Assembly: GCF_000720765.1 (NCBI RefSeq)
Contig: NZ_JODC01000005.1
Coordinates: 496,001-560,000, forward strand
DNA from: Streptomyces sp. NRRL S-646
GTDB lineage: Bacteria > Actinomycetota > Actinomycetes > Streptomycetales > Streptomycetaceae
DNA: 64,000 bases
Reading direction: 5' to 3'
A program made the translations under genes and the position numbers. Of the stretch, positions 1 to 9,442 are shown in pieces. Under the pieces are notes generated by a model, which saw only the letters and a list, made by a program, of their open reading frames with translations, was not told where the DNA came from and searched no databases. How positions within the stretch are numbered: the first letter of the stretch is position 1; each line of letters starts with the position of its first letter.

Positions 1-2
1 CT

Positions 3-1589
3 TCAGTTCCGTCTCAGCAGCCGCGTCGCCCCCGCCGCCACCGTCGTCGCCAGGATCCAGCCGAGCAGGATCATCGCCGCCGCCAGCCACTGCCAGCCGC
101 CGCTCAGCTGCCAGACGCCGACCTGCCCCAGGTCGATGACGGGGAGCAGCAGGTCCAGCGCGAACAGGGCCGGGTTCCACGGCGGATGGACCCCGGGCTG
201 CACCGGCGGATGGCTCGCATGCGCGAAGGCCAGCGAGCCCGCCGCCCACAGCACCGCCATCCACACGGCGGCCCGGCCCGGCCGGTACCCGTAGGCCACC
301 GTCCAGTCCTGCGCGTACCCCCACAGCTTGGCGGCGATCGGCAGGCTCTCGCGGCGTCGGCGCTGCTTGGCGAGGAGCACCTCGCGCGCGTCCTCGTCCT
401 CGCCGCCGGACCGCAGCACGGAGGCGAGTCGCTCGTACGGCTCCGGGTTGTACTCGGCGGTCGCGGCGGTCACCCACTCCAGCCGCTCGATCAGCGGGAA
501 GGGGCCCTGTGGCACCAGGTTCTCGTACTGGAAACCGCCCATGTGCAGATTGCCAGGACCGGGCCAGGCGCTCGCCCGGTCGACCAGGTTGACCACCCGC
601 GCGCCCGACAGGACGACCTTGCCGCGCTGCGGACGCTCCCCGAGGAAGCGCAGCTCGGGCGTCTGCACCCGGCGCAGCGACAGCTCCTGGTCGTCGGTGA
701 AGGCGAACCGGGCCCGCTCCAGGTCGACCGCGTCCTCGAACCGCCCGTCGTCCAGGCGCATCCCGCCCTGGCACTCGAACCGCTGGATGCGCGTCCCGCG
801 CGCGGGCGTCGCACCGCTCACCATCGAGGCGCCGACGCCCGCGGGTGTCAGGTACAGCGTGCGTCCGACGCTCAGCTGGGGCGCGTTGAGCGCGAGCCGG
901 CCGTACGGGTTGGCCAGCCGGGCGCCGCGCAGGCTCAGCGACACGCCGATCTTCGCACTGCGCAGGCTCAGCTCGCCGTGCGACTCCAGCAGCTCCGCCT
1001 GCAGGTCCTGGCCCACCGTCATGCCGTCGCCGGCGATCGAACGGCCGCTGCGGTCGCGGTGCACGATCGCCTGGTTGAGCATCAGATCCGTACCGATGTG
1101 TGCGTCGGTCAGCCGGATGCCGCCCAGGAAGCGGCAGCGGGGGAGGTGCAGGTCACCCTCCGTGTGCACGCGCGCGGCCTCCAGGCGGGGCACCGAGCAG
1201 TCCACCATGCGCATGGTGGTGAAGTGGGCCTCCGGCAGCAGCACGTCCCGCTCGAAACGGCAGCCGCGCATCTCGACGTACGGCATGACCGTGCCGCCCG
1301 CGAGGTCCAGGGAGCCGCTGATCTGCACCCCGCGCAGCTTCAGCGAGGACACCCGGCCCGCGAGCGCGGGCGGCCCGTCCAGCAACAGCCAGCACACGAT
1401 GCGCGCCCGCACGGTCCGCTCGGGCCCCCAGGGGTGCCCGCCGTGCGGATCGTCGGCGACGGTGTCCCCGCTGCTCAGGTCGTACACACTGCCGTTGCGG
1501 AAGGCCTGCCACATGCCGGCCTCGGCGGCGGTCAGATCGTCCGGCAGATCTCCGGCGTCTCCGGCACGGAAGCCGGCCCCCTCAGTCAC
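3..1589 (-). CDS. Membrane-anchored protein with beta-helical repeat-like region (often labelled membrane-associated oxidoreductase)
   Basis: About 528 aa. The first two thirds are a run of short, loosely repeated units of the kind 'G-x-L-x-L-x-x-A' ([26 protein letters not shown]), suggesting a right-handed beta-helix or pentapeptide-like fold. The C-terminal 100 residues hold two or three hydrophobic segments (around [16 protein letters not shown] and [17 protein letters not shown]). I start it at GTG 1589 because GGAGG lies 4 nt upstream. An ATG at 1625 and one at 1700 are in frame but have no good ribosome site. It diverges from hisD. I see no NAD or FAD motif that would support an oxidoreductase activity, so the function is unknown and the usual name is not supported by the sequence. 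Confidence 0.75.
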   Translation of the reverse strand: MTEGAGFRAGDAGDLPDDLTAAEAGMWQAFRNGSVYDLSSGDTVADDPHGGHPWGPERTVRARIVCWLLLDGPPALAGRVSSLKLRGVQISGSLDLAGGTVMPYVEMRGCRFERDVLLPEAHFTTMRMVDCSVPRLEAARVHTEGDLHLPRCRFLGGIRLTDAHIGTDLMLNQAIVHRDRSGRSIAGDGMTVGQDLQAELLESHGELSLRSAKIGVSLSLRGARLANPYGRLALNAPQLSVGRTLYLTPAGVGASMVSGATPARGTRIQRFECQGGMRLDDGRFEDAVDLERARFAFTDDQELSLRRVQTPELRFLGERPQRGKVVLSGARVVNLVDRASAWPGPGNLHMGGFQYENLVPQGPFPLIERLEWVTAATAEYNPEPYERLASVLRSGGEDEDAREVLLAKQRRRRESLPIAAKLWGYAQDWTVAYGYRPGRAAVWMAVLWAAGSLAFAHASHPPVQPGVHPPWNPALFALDLLLPVIDLGQVGVWQLSGGWQWLAAAMILLGWILATTVAAGATRLLRRN

Positions 1590-1747
1590 TGCTCCTCCAG
1601 TCCCTTTGCTCGCACAACCGTTCATGCCCGCTGGGTAACGCCCGAAGCACAGGACGTGAAGGCGATCTTCCGGGTTCCCGAGGGGTTCTGTATCAGCCAT
1701 TGATACGCGCGGACGACGCCGGACCCCGGTCTGAGAGAATTGAGTCC

Positions 1748-3073
1748 GTGATCACCCGAATCGATCTGCGCGGCGACGCCCTCCCCGAGGGCCCCGCCCT
1801 GCGCGACCTGCTGCCCCGAGCCGACTTCGACGTTCAGGCCGCCCTCGAGAAGGTGCGTCCGATCTGCGAAGCCGTGCATCATCGGGGCGACGCGGCGCTG
1901 ATCGACTTCGCCGAGAAGTTCGACGGGGTCAGGCTGGACCAGGTCCGGGTGCCTGCCGAAGCCCTCACGCGCGCGTTGGAAGAGCTCGATCCGGCGGTCC
2001 GTGCGGCCCTGGAGGAGTCCATCCGGCGCGCCCGTCTCGTCCACCGCGAGCAGCGCCGTACGACCCACACGACCCAGGTCGTGCCCGGCGGCTCGGTCAC
2101 CGAGAAGTGGGTGCCGGTGGAGCGCGTCGGGCTGTACGCGCCCGGCGGCCGCTCGGTCTACCCGTCCTCCGTGGTCATGAACGTGGTGCCCGCGCAGGAG
2201 GCCGGCGTCGAGTCCATCGCCTTGGCCTCCCCGGCACAGGCGGAGTTCGGGGGCCTTCCCCACCCGACGATCCTCGCCGCCTGCGCCCTGCTCGGCGTCG
2301 ACGAGGTGTACGCGGCCGGTGGCGCCACCGCCGTCGCGATGTTCGCGCACGGCACCGAGTCCTGCGCGCCCGCCAACATGGTCACCGGCCCCGGCAACAT
2401 CTGGGTCGCCGCCGCCAAGCGCTACTTCACCGGCAAGATCGGCATCGACGCCGAGGCCGGTCCGACCGAGATCGCGGTCCTCGCCGACGACACGGCCGAC
2501 CCGGTGCACGTCGCCTCCGACCTGATCAGCCAGGCCGAGCACGACCCGCTGGCCGCCGCCGTCCTGGTCACCGACTCCGTGGCGCTCGCCGACGCGGTCG
2601 AGAAGGAGCTGGAGCCGCAGGTCGCGGCCACCAGGCACATCGAGGACCGGATCCGCCCGGCGCTCGCGGGCCGGCAGTCCGCGATCGTCCTCGTCGACGG
2701 CATCGACGAGGGCCTCAGGGTCGTCGACGCCTACGGCGCCGAGCACCTGGAGATCCAGACGGCGGACGCCGCCGCCGTGGCCGACCGGGTGAAGAACGCG
2801 GGCGCGATCTTCATCGGCCCCTGGGCGCCGGTCTCCCTCGGCGACTACGCCGCCGGCTCCAACCACGTGCTCCCGACCGGCGGTTGCGCCTGCCACTCGT
2901 CGGGCCTGTCGGTCCAGTCCTTCCTGCGCGGCATCCACATCGTCGACTACACCAAGGACGCGCTGGCCGAGGTCGCGCACCACGTGGTCACGCTGGCGGA
3001 GGCGGAGGACCTGCCCGCGCACGGCGCGGCGATCAAGGCGAGGTTCGGTTGGAAGGTGCCCGAGAGCAAGTGA
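1748..3073 (+). CDS. hisD: Histidinol dehydrogenase
   Basis: 441 aa. Catalyses the last two steps of histidine synthesis, the NAD-dependent oxidation of L-histidinol to L-histidine through histidinal, with a zinc ion. Hallmarks seen: the [17 protein letters not shown] region, the [12 protein letters not shown] segment, the [11 protein letters not shown] segment and the QAEHDP motif that carries the catalytic Glu and His. I start at GTG 1748 (reading [10 protein letters not shown]), which agrees with the recalled N-terminus of Streptomyces HisD. The frame is open further upstream but adds only low-quality sequence that would run into the divergent promoter. It is the first gene of the his operon and overlaps hisC by GTGA. 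Confidence 0.96.
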   Translation: MITRIDLRGDALPEGPALRDLLPRADFDVQAALEKVRPICEAVHHRGDAALIDFAEKFDGVRLDQVRVPAEALTRALEELDPAVRAALEESIRRARLVHREQRRTTHTTQVVPGGSVTEKWVPVERVGLYAPGGRSVYPSSVVMNVVPAQEAGVESIALASPAQAEFGGLPHPTILAACALLGVDEVYAAGGATAVAMFAHGTESCAPANMVTGPGNIWVAAAKRYFTGKIGIDAEAGPTEIAVLADDTADPVHVASDLISQAEHDPLAAAVLVTDSVALADAVEKELEPQVAATRHIEDRIRPALAGRQSAIVLVDGIDEGLRVVDAYGAEHLEIQTADAAAVADRVKNAGAIFIGPWAPVSLGDYAAGSNHVLPTGGCACHSSGLSVQSFLRGIHIVDYTKDALAEVAHHVVTLAEAEDLPAHGAAIKARFGWKVPESK

Positions 3074-4182
3074 ACGACGTGAGGATCGACGATCTCCCCG
3101 TACGGGACGAGCTGCGCGGCAAGTCCCCTTACGGCGCGCCCCAGTTGGACGTCCCCGTACGGCTGAACACCAACGAGAACCCCTACCCGCTGCCGGAGCC
3201 GCTGGTCGAGCGCATCGCGGAGCGCGTCCGCGAGGCCGCCCGTGACCTCAACCGCTACCCGGACCGCGACGCCGTCGAGCTGCGCACCCAGCTCGCCAAG
3301 TACCTGACGGACACCTCCGGCCACGAGGTCGGCCTGGCCAACGTCTGGGCCGCCAACGGCTCCAACGAGGTCATCCAGCAGCTGCTGCAGACCTTCGGCG
3401 GACCGGGCCGCACCGCGATCGGCTTCGAGCCCTCGTACTCGATGCACGCGCTCATCTCGCGCGGCACCGGCACGGGCTGGATCTCGGGTCCGCGCAACGC
3501 GGACTTCACGATCGACCTGCCGGCCGCCGAGCGGTGGATCGCCGAGAACAAGCCGGACGTCGTCTTCATCACCACGCCCAACAACCCCACGGGCAACGCG
3601 GTTCCGCGGGAGACGGTCCTCGCGCTGTACGAGGCCGCTCAGGCGGCGAAGCCGTCCGTGGTGATCGTGGACGAGGCGTACATCGAGTTCAGCCACGGCG
3701 ACTCGCTGCTGCCGCTGATCGAAGGCCGGCCGAATCTCGTCGTCTCCCGGACGATGTCGAAGGCCTTCGGCGCGGCCGGTCTGCGCCTCGGCTATCTCGC
3801 CGCCCATCCGGCCGTCGTGGACGCCGTCCAGCTGGTACGGCTGCCGTACCACCTCTCGGCGATCACCCAGGCGACCGCGCTGGCCGCCCTGGAGCACACC
3901 GACACGCTGCTGAAGTACGTCGAGCAGCTGAAGTCGGAGCGGGACCGGCTGGTGAGCGAGCTGCGCGCGCTCGGCTACGACGTCGTCGAGTCCGACGCGA
4001 ACTTCGTGCAGTTCGGGCGGTTCGAGGACTCCCACACCGCCTGGCAGAAGATCCTCGACCGGGGTGTGCTGGTACGGGACAACGGCATCCCGGGGTGGCT
4101 GCGGGTGTCCGCCGGAACCCCGGAGGAGAACGACGCGTTCCTGGACGCGGTACGTGACTTGAAGAAGGAGCACAGCGCATGA
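3070..4182 (+). CDS. hisC: Histidinol-phosphate aminotransferase
   Basis: 370 aa, a fold-type I PLP aminotransferase that converts imidazole-acetol phosphate plus glutamate to histidinol phosphate. The N-terminus carries [11 protein letters not shown], typical of the family. The PLP features are NNPTGN, the VDEAYIEF segment with the Asp that contacts the pyridine nitrogen, and [17 protein letters not shown] with the Schiff-base Lys and the phosphate-binding Arg. The start GTG at 3070 overlaps the hisD stop (GTGA), and the gene ends by overlapping hisB with ATGA, so translation of the three genes is probably coupled. Confidence 0.97.
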   Translation: MNDVRIDDLPVRDELRGKSPYGAPQLDVPVRLNTNENPYPLPEPLVERIAERVREAARDLNRYPDRDAVELRTQLAKYLTDTSGHEVGLANVWAANGSNEVIQQLLQTFGGPGRTAIGFEPSYSMHALISRGTGTGWISGPRNADFTIDLPAAERWIAENKPDVVFITTPNNPTGNAVPRETVLALYEAAQAAKPSVVIVDEAYIEFSHGDSLLPLIEGRPNLVVSRTMSKAFGAAGLRLGYLAAHPAVVDAVQLVRLPYHLSAITQATALAALEHTDTLLKYVEQLKSERDRLVSELRALGYDVVESDANFVQFGRFEDSHTAWQKILDRGVLVRDNGIPGWLRVSAGTPEENDAFLDAVRDLKKEHSA

Positions 4183-4772
4183 GCCGCGTAGGACGCGTGG
4201 AGCGGGTCACCAAGGAGACGTCGGTGCTCGTCGAGATAGACCTCGACGGCAGCGGCAAGGTCGATGTGTCGACAGGCGTCGGCTTCTACGACCACATGCT
4301 CGACCAGCTCGGCCGGCACGGTCTGTTCGACCTGACCGTGAAGACCGAGGGCGACCTGCACATCGACTCGCACCACACCATCGAGGACACCGCCCTCGCG
4401 CTCGGCGCCGCCTTCAAGCAGGCGCTCGGCGACAAGGTGGGGATCTACCGGTTCGGCAACTGCACGGTGCCCCTGGACGAGTCGCTCGCCCAGGTGACCG
4501 TCGACCTGTCCGGCCGCCCGTACCTCGTGCACACCGAGCCCGAGAACATGGCGCCGATGATCGGCGAGTACGACACCACGATGACCCGGCACATCCTGGA
4601 GTCCTTCGTCGCCCAGGCCCAGATCGCGCTGCACGTGCACGTGCCGTACGGGCGCAATGCGCACCACATCGTGGAGTGCCAGTTCAAGGCGCTCGCGCGG
4701 GCCCTGCGCTACGCCTCCGAGCGCGACCCGCGCGCGGCCGGCATCCTCCCGTCCACGAAGGGCGCGCTGTGA
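4179..4772 (+). CDS. hisB: Imidazoleglycerol-phosphate dehydratase
   Basis: 197 aa, a monofunctional dehydratase without the phosphatase domain found in enterobacterial HisB. It removes water from imidazole glycerol phosphate to give imidazole acetol phosphate. The manganese-binding histidine clusters are visible: [28 protein letters not shown], and near the end [20 protein letters not shown]. The C-terminus [10 protein letters not shown] is typical. Its ATG overlaps the hisC stop, and its stop overlaps the GTG of the small membrane ORF that follows. Confidence 0.97.
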   Translation: MSRVGRVERVTKETSVLVEIDLDGSGKVDVSTGVGFYDHMLDQLGRHGLFDLTVKTEGDLHIDSHHTIEDTALALGAAFKQALGDKVGIYRFGNCTVPLDESLAQVTVDLSGRPYLVHTEPENMAPMIGEYDTTMTRHILESFVAQAQIALHVHVPYGRNAHHIVECQFKALARALRYASERDPRAAGILPSTKGAL

Positions 4773-4933
4773 ACGGCCTCTCCACGGTGTTGATCGTCGT
4801 CGGCCTCTTCCTGGTCGGCGGCATCATCTCCTTCGTCAAGCAGCAGATGCCGAAGAGCCTGATAGTGCTGCTGTCGGTCAGCGCCGCGATGTGTCTGGTC
4901 GCGGGTGTCCTGAGGCTGGAGGTGTGGAATTGA
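4769..4933 (+). CDS. Small hydrophobic membrane protein inside the his operon
   Basis: 54 aa starting at GTG 4769, which overlaps the hisB stop (GTGA). The protein has two hydrophobic stretches ([18 protein letters not shown] and [18 protein letters not shown]) joined by a short loop with lysine and glutamine, so it is probably a two-helix membrane hairpin with little outside the bilayer. Its stop TGA overlaps the TTG start of hisH, so it is translationally locked into the operon between hisB and hisH. I do not recognise a named family. Conservation of position would suggest a role linked to histidine synthesis, but nothing in the sequence shows what it does. Confidence 0.8.
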   Translation: MNGLSTVLIVVGLFLVGGIISFVKQQMPKSLIVLLSVSAAMCLVAGVLRLEVWN

Positions 4934-5571
4934 GCAACTCCAAGAAGGTCGTGGTCTTCGACTACGGCTTCGGGAACGTCCGCTCCGCCGAGCGCGCCCT
5001 CGCGCGCACGGGAGCGGACGTCGAGATCACGCGTGACTTCGACAGGGCCATGAACGCGGACGGCCTGCTGGTGCCGGGCGTCGGCGCCTTCGCCGCCTGT
5101 ATGCAGGGCCTGAAGGAGGCGCGCGGCGACTGGATCGTCGACCGCAGGCTGTCCGGCGGCCGCCCGGTCATGGGCATCTGCGTCGGCATGCAGATCCTCT
5201 TCGCGCGCGGCATCGAGCACGGCGTGGAGACCGAGGGCCTCGACGAGTGGCCCGGCTCGGTCGAGCCGCTGCAGGCCGAGATCGTGCCCCACATGGGCTG
5301 GAACACCGTCGAGGCGCCCGCCGACTCCGAGCTCTTCGCCGGCCTGGACGCCGACGCGCGCTTCTACTTCGTGCACTCCTACGCCGTCCACGACTGGTCG
5401 CTGGAGACGCACAACCCGACGATGCTCGCCCCGAAGGTGACCTGGTCGACGCACGGCAAGCCCTTCGTGGCGGCCGTCGAGAACGGCGCCCTGTGGGCCA
5501 CCCAGTTCCACCCCGAGAAGTCCGGCGACGCCGGAGCGCAGCTGCTCACCAACTGGATCGGAACCCTTTAG
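4930..5571 (+). CDS. hisH: Imidazole glycerol phosphate synthase, glutamine amidotransferase subunit
   Basis: 213 aa, a class I glutamine amidotransferase that feeds ammonia to HisF for ring closure to imidazole glycerol phosphate and AICAR. The nucleophile Cys is in [13 protein letters not shown] (about residue 84) and the His/Glu pair is in [12 protein letters not shown] start it at TTG 4930: GGAGG at 4918-4922 is 7 nt upstream, and TTGA overlaps the stop of the small membrane ORF, matching the 4-nt overlaps in the rest of the operon. A GTG at 4924 is in frame but only 1 nt after the Shine-Dalgarno. A two-codon difference does not affect the call. Confidence 0.95.
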   Translation: MSNSKKVVVFDYGFGNVRSAERALARTGADVEITRDFDRAMNADGLLVPGVGAFAACMQGLKEARGDWIVDRRLSGGRPVMGICVGMQILFARGIEHGVETEGLDEWPGSVEPLQAEIVPHMGWNTVEAPADSELFAGLDADARFYFVHSYAVHDWSLETHNPTMLAPKVTWSTHGKPFVAAVENGALWATQFHPEKSGDAGAQLLTNWIGTL

Positions 5572-5574
5572 ACC

Positions 5575-6300
5575 ATGGCCAAGCTCGAACTCCTCCCCGC
5601 CGTCGACGTCCGTGACGGCCAGGCCGTCCGTCTCGTGCACGGCGAGTCCGGCACGGAGACCTCGTACGGCTCGCCCCTGGAGGCCGCCCTCGCCTGGCAG
5701 CGGTCGGGCGCCGAGTGGCTGCACCTGGTCGACCTGGACGCCGCGTTCGGCACCGGCGACAACCGTGAGCTGATCGCCGAGGTGGCGAAGGCGATGGACA
5801 TCAAGGTGGAGCTGTCCGGAGGCATCCGTGACGACGCCTCGCTGGCCGCCGCCCTGGCCACCGGCTGCACCCGGGTGAACCTCGGCACGGCCGCCCTGGA
5901 GACCCCGGAGTGGGTCGCCAAGGTGATCGCCGAGCACGGCGACAAGATCGCGGTGGGTCTGGACGTACGGGGCACGACGCTCCGCGGCCGCGGCTGGACC
6001 CGCGACGGCGGCGACCTCTACGAGACGCTGGAGCGCCTCAACAAGGAGGGCTGCGCGCGGTACGTGGTGACGGACATCGCCAAGGACGGCACGCTCCAGG
6101 GCCCCAACCTGGAACTGCTGAAGAACGTCTGCGCGGCGACCGACCGCCCGGTCGTGGCGTCCGGCGGCGTGTCGTCCCTGGACGACCTCCGCGCCATCGC
6201 CGAACTGGTACCCCTCGGTGTCGAGGGCTCCATCGTCGGGAAGGCCCTGTACGCGAAGGCGTTCACCTTGGAAGAGGCCTTGGAGGCTGTGGCGTCATGA
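5575..6300 (+). CDS. priA: Bifunctional phosphoribosyl isomerase A (HisA/TrpF activity)
   Basis: 241 aa TIM barrel. It isomerises ProFAR to PRFAR in the histidine pathway, and in actinobacteria of the PriA type it also isomerises phosphoribosyl anthranilate in the tryptophan pathway. Asp11 ([10 protein letters not shown]) and Asp130 (IAVGLDVRG), the catalytic pair described for the Streptomyces enzyme, are in place. The phosphate-binding loops SGGIRDD and [11 protein letters not shown] are also present. No trpF occurs in this window although trpE, trpC, trpB and trpA do, which supports the dual role. The ATG lies 3 nt after the hisH stop, and the gene ends by overlapping the RidA-like gene (ATGA). 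Confidence 0.95.
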   Translation: MAKLELLPAVDVRDGQAVRLVHGESGTETSYGSPLEAALAWQRSGAEWLHLVDLDAAFGTGDNRELIAEVAKAMDIKVELSGGIRDDASLAAALATGCTRVNLGTAALETPEWVAKVIAEHGDKIAVGLDVRGTTLRGRGWTRDGGDLYETLERLNKEGCARYVVTDIAKDGTLQGPNLELLKNVCAATDRPVVASGGVSSLDDLRAIAELVPLGVEGSIVGKALYAKAFTLEEALEAVAS

Positions 6301-6701
6301 CATCCGAAGCCGTACGGCGCGTGCAGAGCGAAAGTCCCTGGGAAGAGTCCTTCGGTTTCGCACGCGCCGTGGCGGCGGGCGACCGTGTGCTGGTGGCGGG
6401 CACGACGTCCTTCAAGGGCAGCGTGCTGTACGGGGAGGGCGACCCGTACGAGCAGGCCAAGGTGGCCTTCACCAGCGCGATCGAGGCGATCGGTGAGCTC
6501 GGGCTCGGCGTCGAGTCCGTGATCCGTACGCGTATGTACCTGACCCATGCGCGGGACGTGGACGCCGTGGGCCGGGCCCACAAGGAGTTGTTCGACACGG
6601 TGCGCCCGGTCTCGACCCTGCTCGTGGTGGAGGGCTTCGTGGACCCGCGCATCCTGGTCGAAGTGGAACTAGAAGCATTCAGAGGAGCCGTGGATTCATG
6701 A
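6297..6701 (+). CDS. RidA/YjgF-family protein encoded in the his operon
   Basis: 134 aa, RidA (YER057c/YjgF) superfamily. It starts at ATG 6297, overlapping the priA stop. Family signs are the [16 protein letters not shown] strand, a central [18 protein letters not shown] helix, the [15 protein letters not shown] segment and the C-terminal [13 protein letters not shown] strand. RidA proteins hydrolyse reactive enamine/imine intermediates released by PLP enzymes. The conserved Arg near the C-terminus (PRILVEVE) is present. Sitting between priA and hisF with overlaps on both sides, it probably protects or tunes histidine synthesis. That role is an inference from position. Confidence 0.88.
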   Translation: MTSEAVRRVQSESPWEESFGFARAVAAGDRVLVAGTTSFKGSVLYGEGDPYEQAKVAFTSAIEAIGELGLGVESVIRTRMYLTHARDVDAVGRAHKELFDTVRPVSTLLVVEGFVDPRILVEVELEAFRGAVDS

Positions 6702-7453
6702 CCCTGGCGGTCCGAGTCATCCCCTGCCTGGACGTGGACAACGGCCGGGTCGTCAAGGGCGTCAACTTCCAGAACCTGCGCGACGCGGGCGACCCCGTCG
6801 AGATGGCCAAGGTGTACGACGCCGAGGGCGCCGACGAGCTGACCTTCCTGGACATCACTGCGTCGTCGGGCAATCGCGAGACGACGTACGACGTGGTGCG
6901 CCGTACGGCCGAGCAGGTGTTCATTCCGTTGACGGTCGGCGGCGGTGTGCGCACGGCCGAGGACGTGGACAAGCTGCTGCGGGCGGGCGCGGACAAGGTC
7001 GGTGTGAACACCGCCGCGATCGCCCGCCCGGACCTGATCCGCGAGATCGCCGAGCGCTTCGGCCGCCAGGTCCTGGTCCTGTCGGTCGACGCCCGCCGCA
7101 CCGAGGCGGGCACCTTCGAGGTCACCACCCACGGCGGCCGCCGCGGCACCGGCATCGACGCCGTCGAGTGGGCCCACCGGGCCGCCGAGCTGGGCGCGGG
7201 CGAGATCCTGCTCAACTCCATGGACGCGGACGGCACGAAGGACGGCTACGACCTGGAGATGATCGCCGCGGTCCGCAAGCACGTGACGGTCCCGGTGATC
7301 GCCTCGGGCGGCGCGGGCAGGCTGGACCACTTCCCGCCGGCCATCGGGGCGGGCGCGGATGCGGTGCTGGCGGCTTCCGTCTTCCACTTCGGGGACCTGC
7401 GGATCGGCGAAGTGAAGCGGGCGCTGAAGGACGCGGGGCATCCCGTGCGGTGA
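6698..7453 (+). CDS. hisF: Imidazole glycerol phosphate synthase, cyclase subunit
   Basis: 251 aa TIM barrel. With HisH it converts PRFAR and ammonia to imidazole glycerol phosphate and AICAR. The catalytic aspartates are in [16 protein letters not shown] (Asp12) and VLSVDARR. The phosphate-binding motifs [12 protein letters not shown] and [11 protein letters not shown] and the QLLNSMD-like strand ([17 protein letters not shown]) are present. It starts at ATG 6698, overlapping the upstream RidA-like stop (ATGA), and is the last gene of the operon, followed 18 nt later by a strong hairpin. Confidence 0.97.
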   Translation: MTLAVRVIPCLDVDNGRVVKGVNFQNLRDAGDPVEMAKVYDAEGADELTFLDITASSGNRETTYDVVRRTAEQVFIPLTVGGGVRTAEDVDKLLRAGADKVGVNTAAIARPDLIREIAERFGRQVLVLSVDARRTEAGTFEVTTHGGRRGTGIDAVEWAHRAAELGAGEILLNSMDADGTKDGYDLEMIAAVRKHVTVPVIASGGAGRLDHFPPAIGAGADAVLAASVFHFGDLRIGEVKRALKDAGHPVR

Positions 7454-7471
7454 CGTCCCCGTAGAGGCGTT

Positions 7472-7505
7472 GTAAGCCCCGGTCACCTTGGCGGCCGGGG
7501 CTTAC
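7472..7505 (+). terminator. Hairpin terminator after the his operon
   Basis: Perfect 11-bp inverted repeat: GTAAGCCCCGG at 7472-7482 pairs with 7495-7505 across a 12-nt loop. It begins 18 nt after the hisF stop. There is no U-run, as is usual in Streptomyces. Confidence 0.8.
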
Positions 7506-7514
7506 TTGCATCCC

Positions 7515-7566
7515 GATGCGAAAGGAAAGTTGCGCAAAATATATTGTGCAACTTTTCTTTCGCATC
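7515..7566. promoter_or_regulatory. 52-nt inverted repeat, probable operator of the ArsR-type regulator and exporter
   Basis: Two 26-nt arms meet at 7540/7541 with 23 of 26 positions complementary. The arm starts GATGCGAAAG and contains AAGTTGC. The AT-rich centre (AAAATATATT) stands out in this high-GC DNA. It ends 12 nt before the ATG of the regulator gene, so it should cover the promoter and transcription start. The best reading is an autoregulatory site for the DNA-binding protein encoded next. A second hairpin terminator is the alternative. Confidence 0.7.
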
Positions 7567-7578
7567 TAGCGTGGGGGC

Positions 7579-8166
7579 ATGGCAAGCAAGGAAAACCGCC
7601 GGATCACCGACCTCGGCACCCTCAAGGCCCTCGCCCACCCGCTCCGCCTGAAGCTCTACCGGCTGCTGTTCGTGGCCGAAGTGGCCACCGCCTCGCATCT
7701 CGCCGAGCAGGTGGACGAGGCTGTCTCCCTGGTCAGCTACCACCTGCGCAAACTCGCCGAGCACGGACTGATCGAGGAGGCCGAGCCGCGCAGTGGGGAC
7801 GCGCGTGAGCGGTGGTGGCAGCCGGCCTCGGACGGTGTCTCCGTGCGCGACGAGGACTTCCAGGACGCGCCGGAGAAGGTGGCGGCGCACCTCGCGGCCT
7901 CGCGGCTCTTCCTGGACCAGCGATCCGAGATGTACCGCACCTATCTCGACGAGCGCGCCCACTGGGGGCCCGAGTGGAACGAGGCGGCCTACGACAGCGA
8001 GTCACTGCTCCGGCTGACGACCGCCGAACTGGCGGATCTGAAGGCGGAGTTGCAGGACCTGCTCAAGAAGTACGACGAGCAGGGACGCGCCCGTGAGGCT
8101 GCCGGTGCCACCGAAGAGCGCGAGAACGTCGCGCTGCACATGTACGGATTCCCGTTCCGCATCTGA
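7579..8166 (+). CDS. ArsR-like winged helix transcriptional regulator
   Basis: 195 aa. An N-terminal winged helix-turn-helix (about residues 10-75) includes the typical ALAHPLRLKLYRLLF helix and the recognition helix VSLVSYHLRKLAEHGLIEE, followed by a wing (ERWWQPASDG). There is no cysteine metal site, so it is an ArsR-fold regulator that responds to something other than metals. The C-terminal half is helical (ELADLKAELQDLLKKYDEQ) and probably mediates dimerisation or ligand sensing. It is transcribed with the MFS gene 19 nt downstream and has a long inverted repeat just upstream. It is therefore probably a local repressor of the exporter; the ligand is unknown. Confidence 0.88.
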   Translation: MASKENRRITDLGTLKALAHPLRLKLYRLLFVAEVATASHLAEQVDEAVSLVSYHLRKLAEHGLIEEAEPRSGDARERWWQPASDGVSVRDEDFQDAPEKVAAHLAASRLFLDQRSEMYRTYLDERAHWGPEWNEAAYDSESLLRLTTAELADLKAELQDLLKKYDEQGRAREAAGATEERENVALHMYGFPFRI

Positions 8167-8185
8167 GCCGAGAGGACCCCTCTCC

Positions 8186-9433
8186 ATGTCCACGACCGCC
8201 TTACGCCGGGCTCCCCTCCGGGACGCACCTGCCCACCGCGACGGCAACGTCCTGCGCTGGCTCGCCGCCTACACCTCGTCGATGATCGGAGACAGCGTCT
8301 ACTACGTCGCCCTGTCCTGGGCCGCGGTGCAGACGGGAACGCCCTCACAGGCGGGCATGGTCATGGCGGCGAGCGCTGTGCCGCGCACTCTGCTGATGCT
8401 GGGCGGGGGAGTGATCGCCGACCGGTTCGGGCCGCGGAAGGTCGTGATCGGCAGCGACGCGGTGCGCTGCGCGGCCGTGCTGGCGGTGGCGGCCCTGCTG
8501 TTCGTCACCAGCCCCGGTCTGTGGCCCCTTGCCCTGCTCGCCGTGGTCTTCGGCACCGTCGATGCCGTGTTCATGCCCGCCGTGGGCGCCCTGCCGCCGC
8601 GCATCACCGGCCGGGACCAGTTGGCGCGTGTCCAGGGCATGCGCGGGCTTGCCATCCGCTTCGGCTACGTCGTCGGTGCGCCGCTCGGCGGCCTGGGCGT
8701 GGCGCTCGGGGGTGGGGCCGCCGCGTTCGGCCTGGCCGGACTGCTGATCGCGGTGTCCGTGCCGCTCCTGGTCTCCGTACGCGTACGGGAACTGCCCCCG
8801 GACGACGCGGCCGGGGCACGTAACACCGCCTGGCGGGACCTGTGCGACGGGCTGCGTTACATCCGCCGCCACCGCGTCCTCGCCCCGCTGACGGTGGTCT
8901 GCGCCCTCGGCGACCTCGGCTTCGTCGGCCCGCTCAACGTCGGCGTGACCCTGCTGGCCGACGAGCGCGGCTGGGGCGCCTCCGGCATGGGCCTGGTGAT
9001 CGCCGGGTTCGGCACCGGCGCAGGGGCCGCGTCGCTGCTGCTGGCCGTGCGGGGACGGCTGCCGCACGCAGGGCACGTCGCCGGGTACGCGGTGCTCGCG
9101 GGCTCCGTCGCCATCGGGGCGCTGGCCTATGTCCCCGACGTCGTCGCGGCCGTCGGGGTGGCTCTCCTCATCGGCCTGCTCGCCGGGCTCAGCGGGACCC
9201 TGTGCGGAGCCCTGCTGCAGACCCAGGCCGACGCCGCCTACCTCGGCCGGGTCACCTCGGTCTCCAGCATCGTCAGCCTCGGCATCGCTCCACTGACCAT
9301 GCCACTGTCCGCCGCAGCGATCGACGCCTGGGGCACCGGTCCGGTCTTCGTCGTCAGCGCGGCCGTGTGCGGACTAGGCGGGGTCGTCGTCCTGTGCGTC
9401 CCCGCCCTGCGCCGCGCCGAACTGCCCCGCTGA
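8186..9433 (+). CDS. MFS transporter (probable drug/metabolite exporter)
   Basis: 415 aa with about 12 hydrophobic segments. The first transmembrane region has the SMIGDSVYYVALSWAAVQTG pattern of MFS exporters related to the MdtG/tetracycline family. The loop-2 signature is GGGVIADRFGPRKVV. The start ATG 8186 follows GAGAGGACC. It sits 19 nt behind the ArsR-like gene and is most likely controlled by it. The substrate cannot be told from the sequence. Confidence 0.9.
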   Translation: MSTTALRRAPLRDAPAHRDGNVLRWLAAYTSSMIGDSVYYVALSWAAVQTGTPSQAGMVMAASAVPRTLLMLGGGVIADRFGPRKVVIGSDAVRCAAVLAVAALLFVTSPGLWPLALLAVVFGTVDAVFMPAVGALPPRITGRDQLARVQGMRGLAIRFGYVVGAPLGGLGVALGGGAAAFGLAGLLIAVSVPLLVSVRVRELPPDDAAGARNTAWRDLCDGLRYIRRHRVLAPLTVVCALGDLGFVGPLNVGVTLLADERGWGASGMGLVIAGFGTGAGAASLLLAVRGRLPHAGHVAGYAVLAGSVAIGALAYVPDVVAAVGVALLIGLLAGLSGTLCGALLQTQADAAYLGRVTSVSSIVSLGIAPLTMPLSAAAIDAWGTGPVFVVSAAVCGLGGVVVLCVPALRRAELPR

Positions 9434-9442
9434 CGCGGGTCC

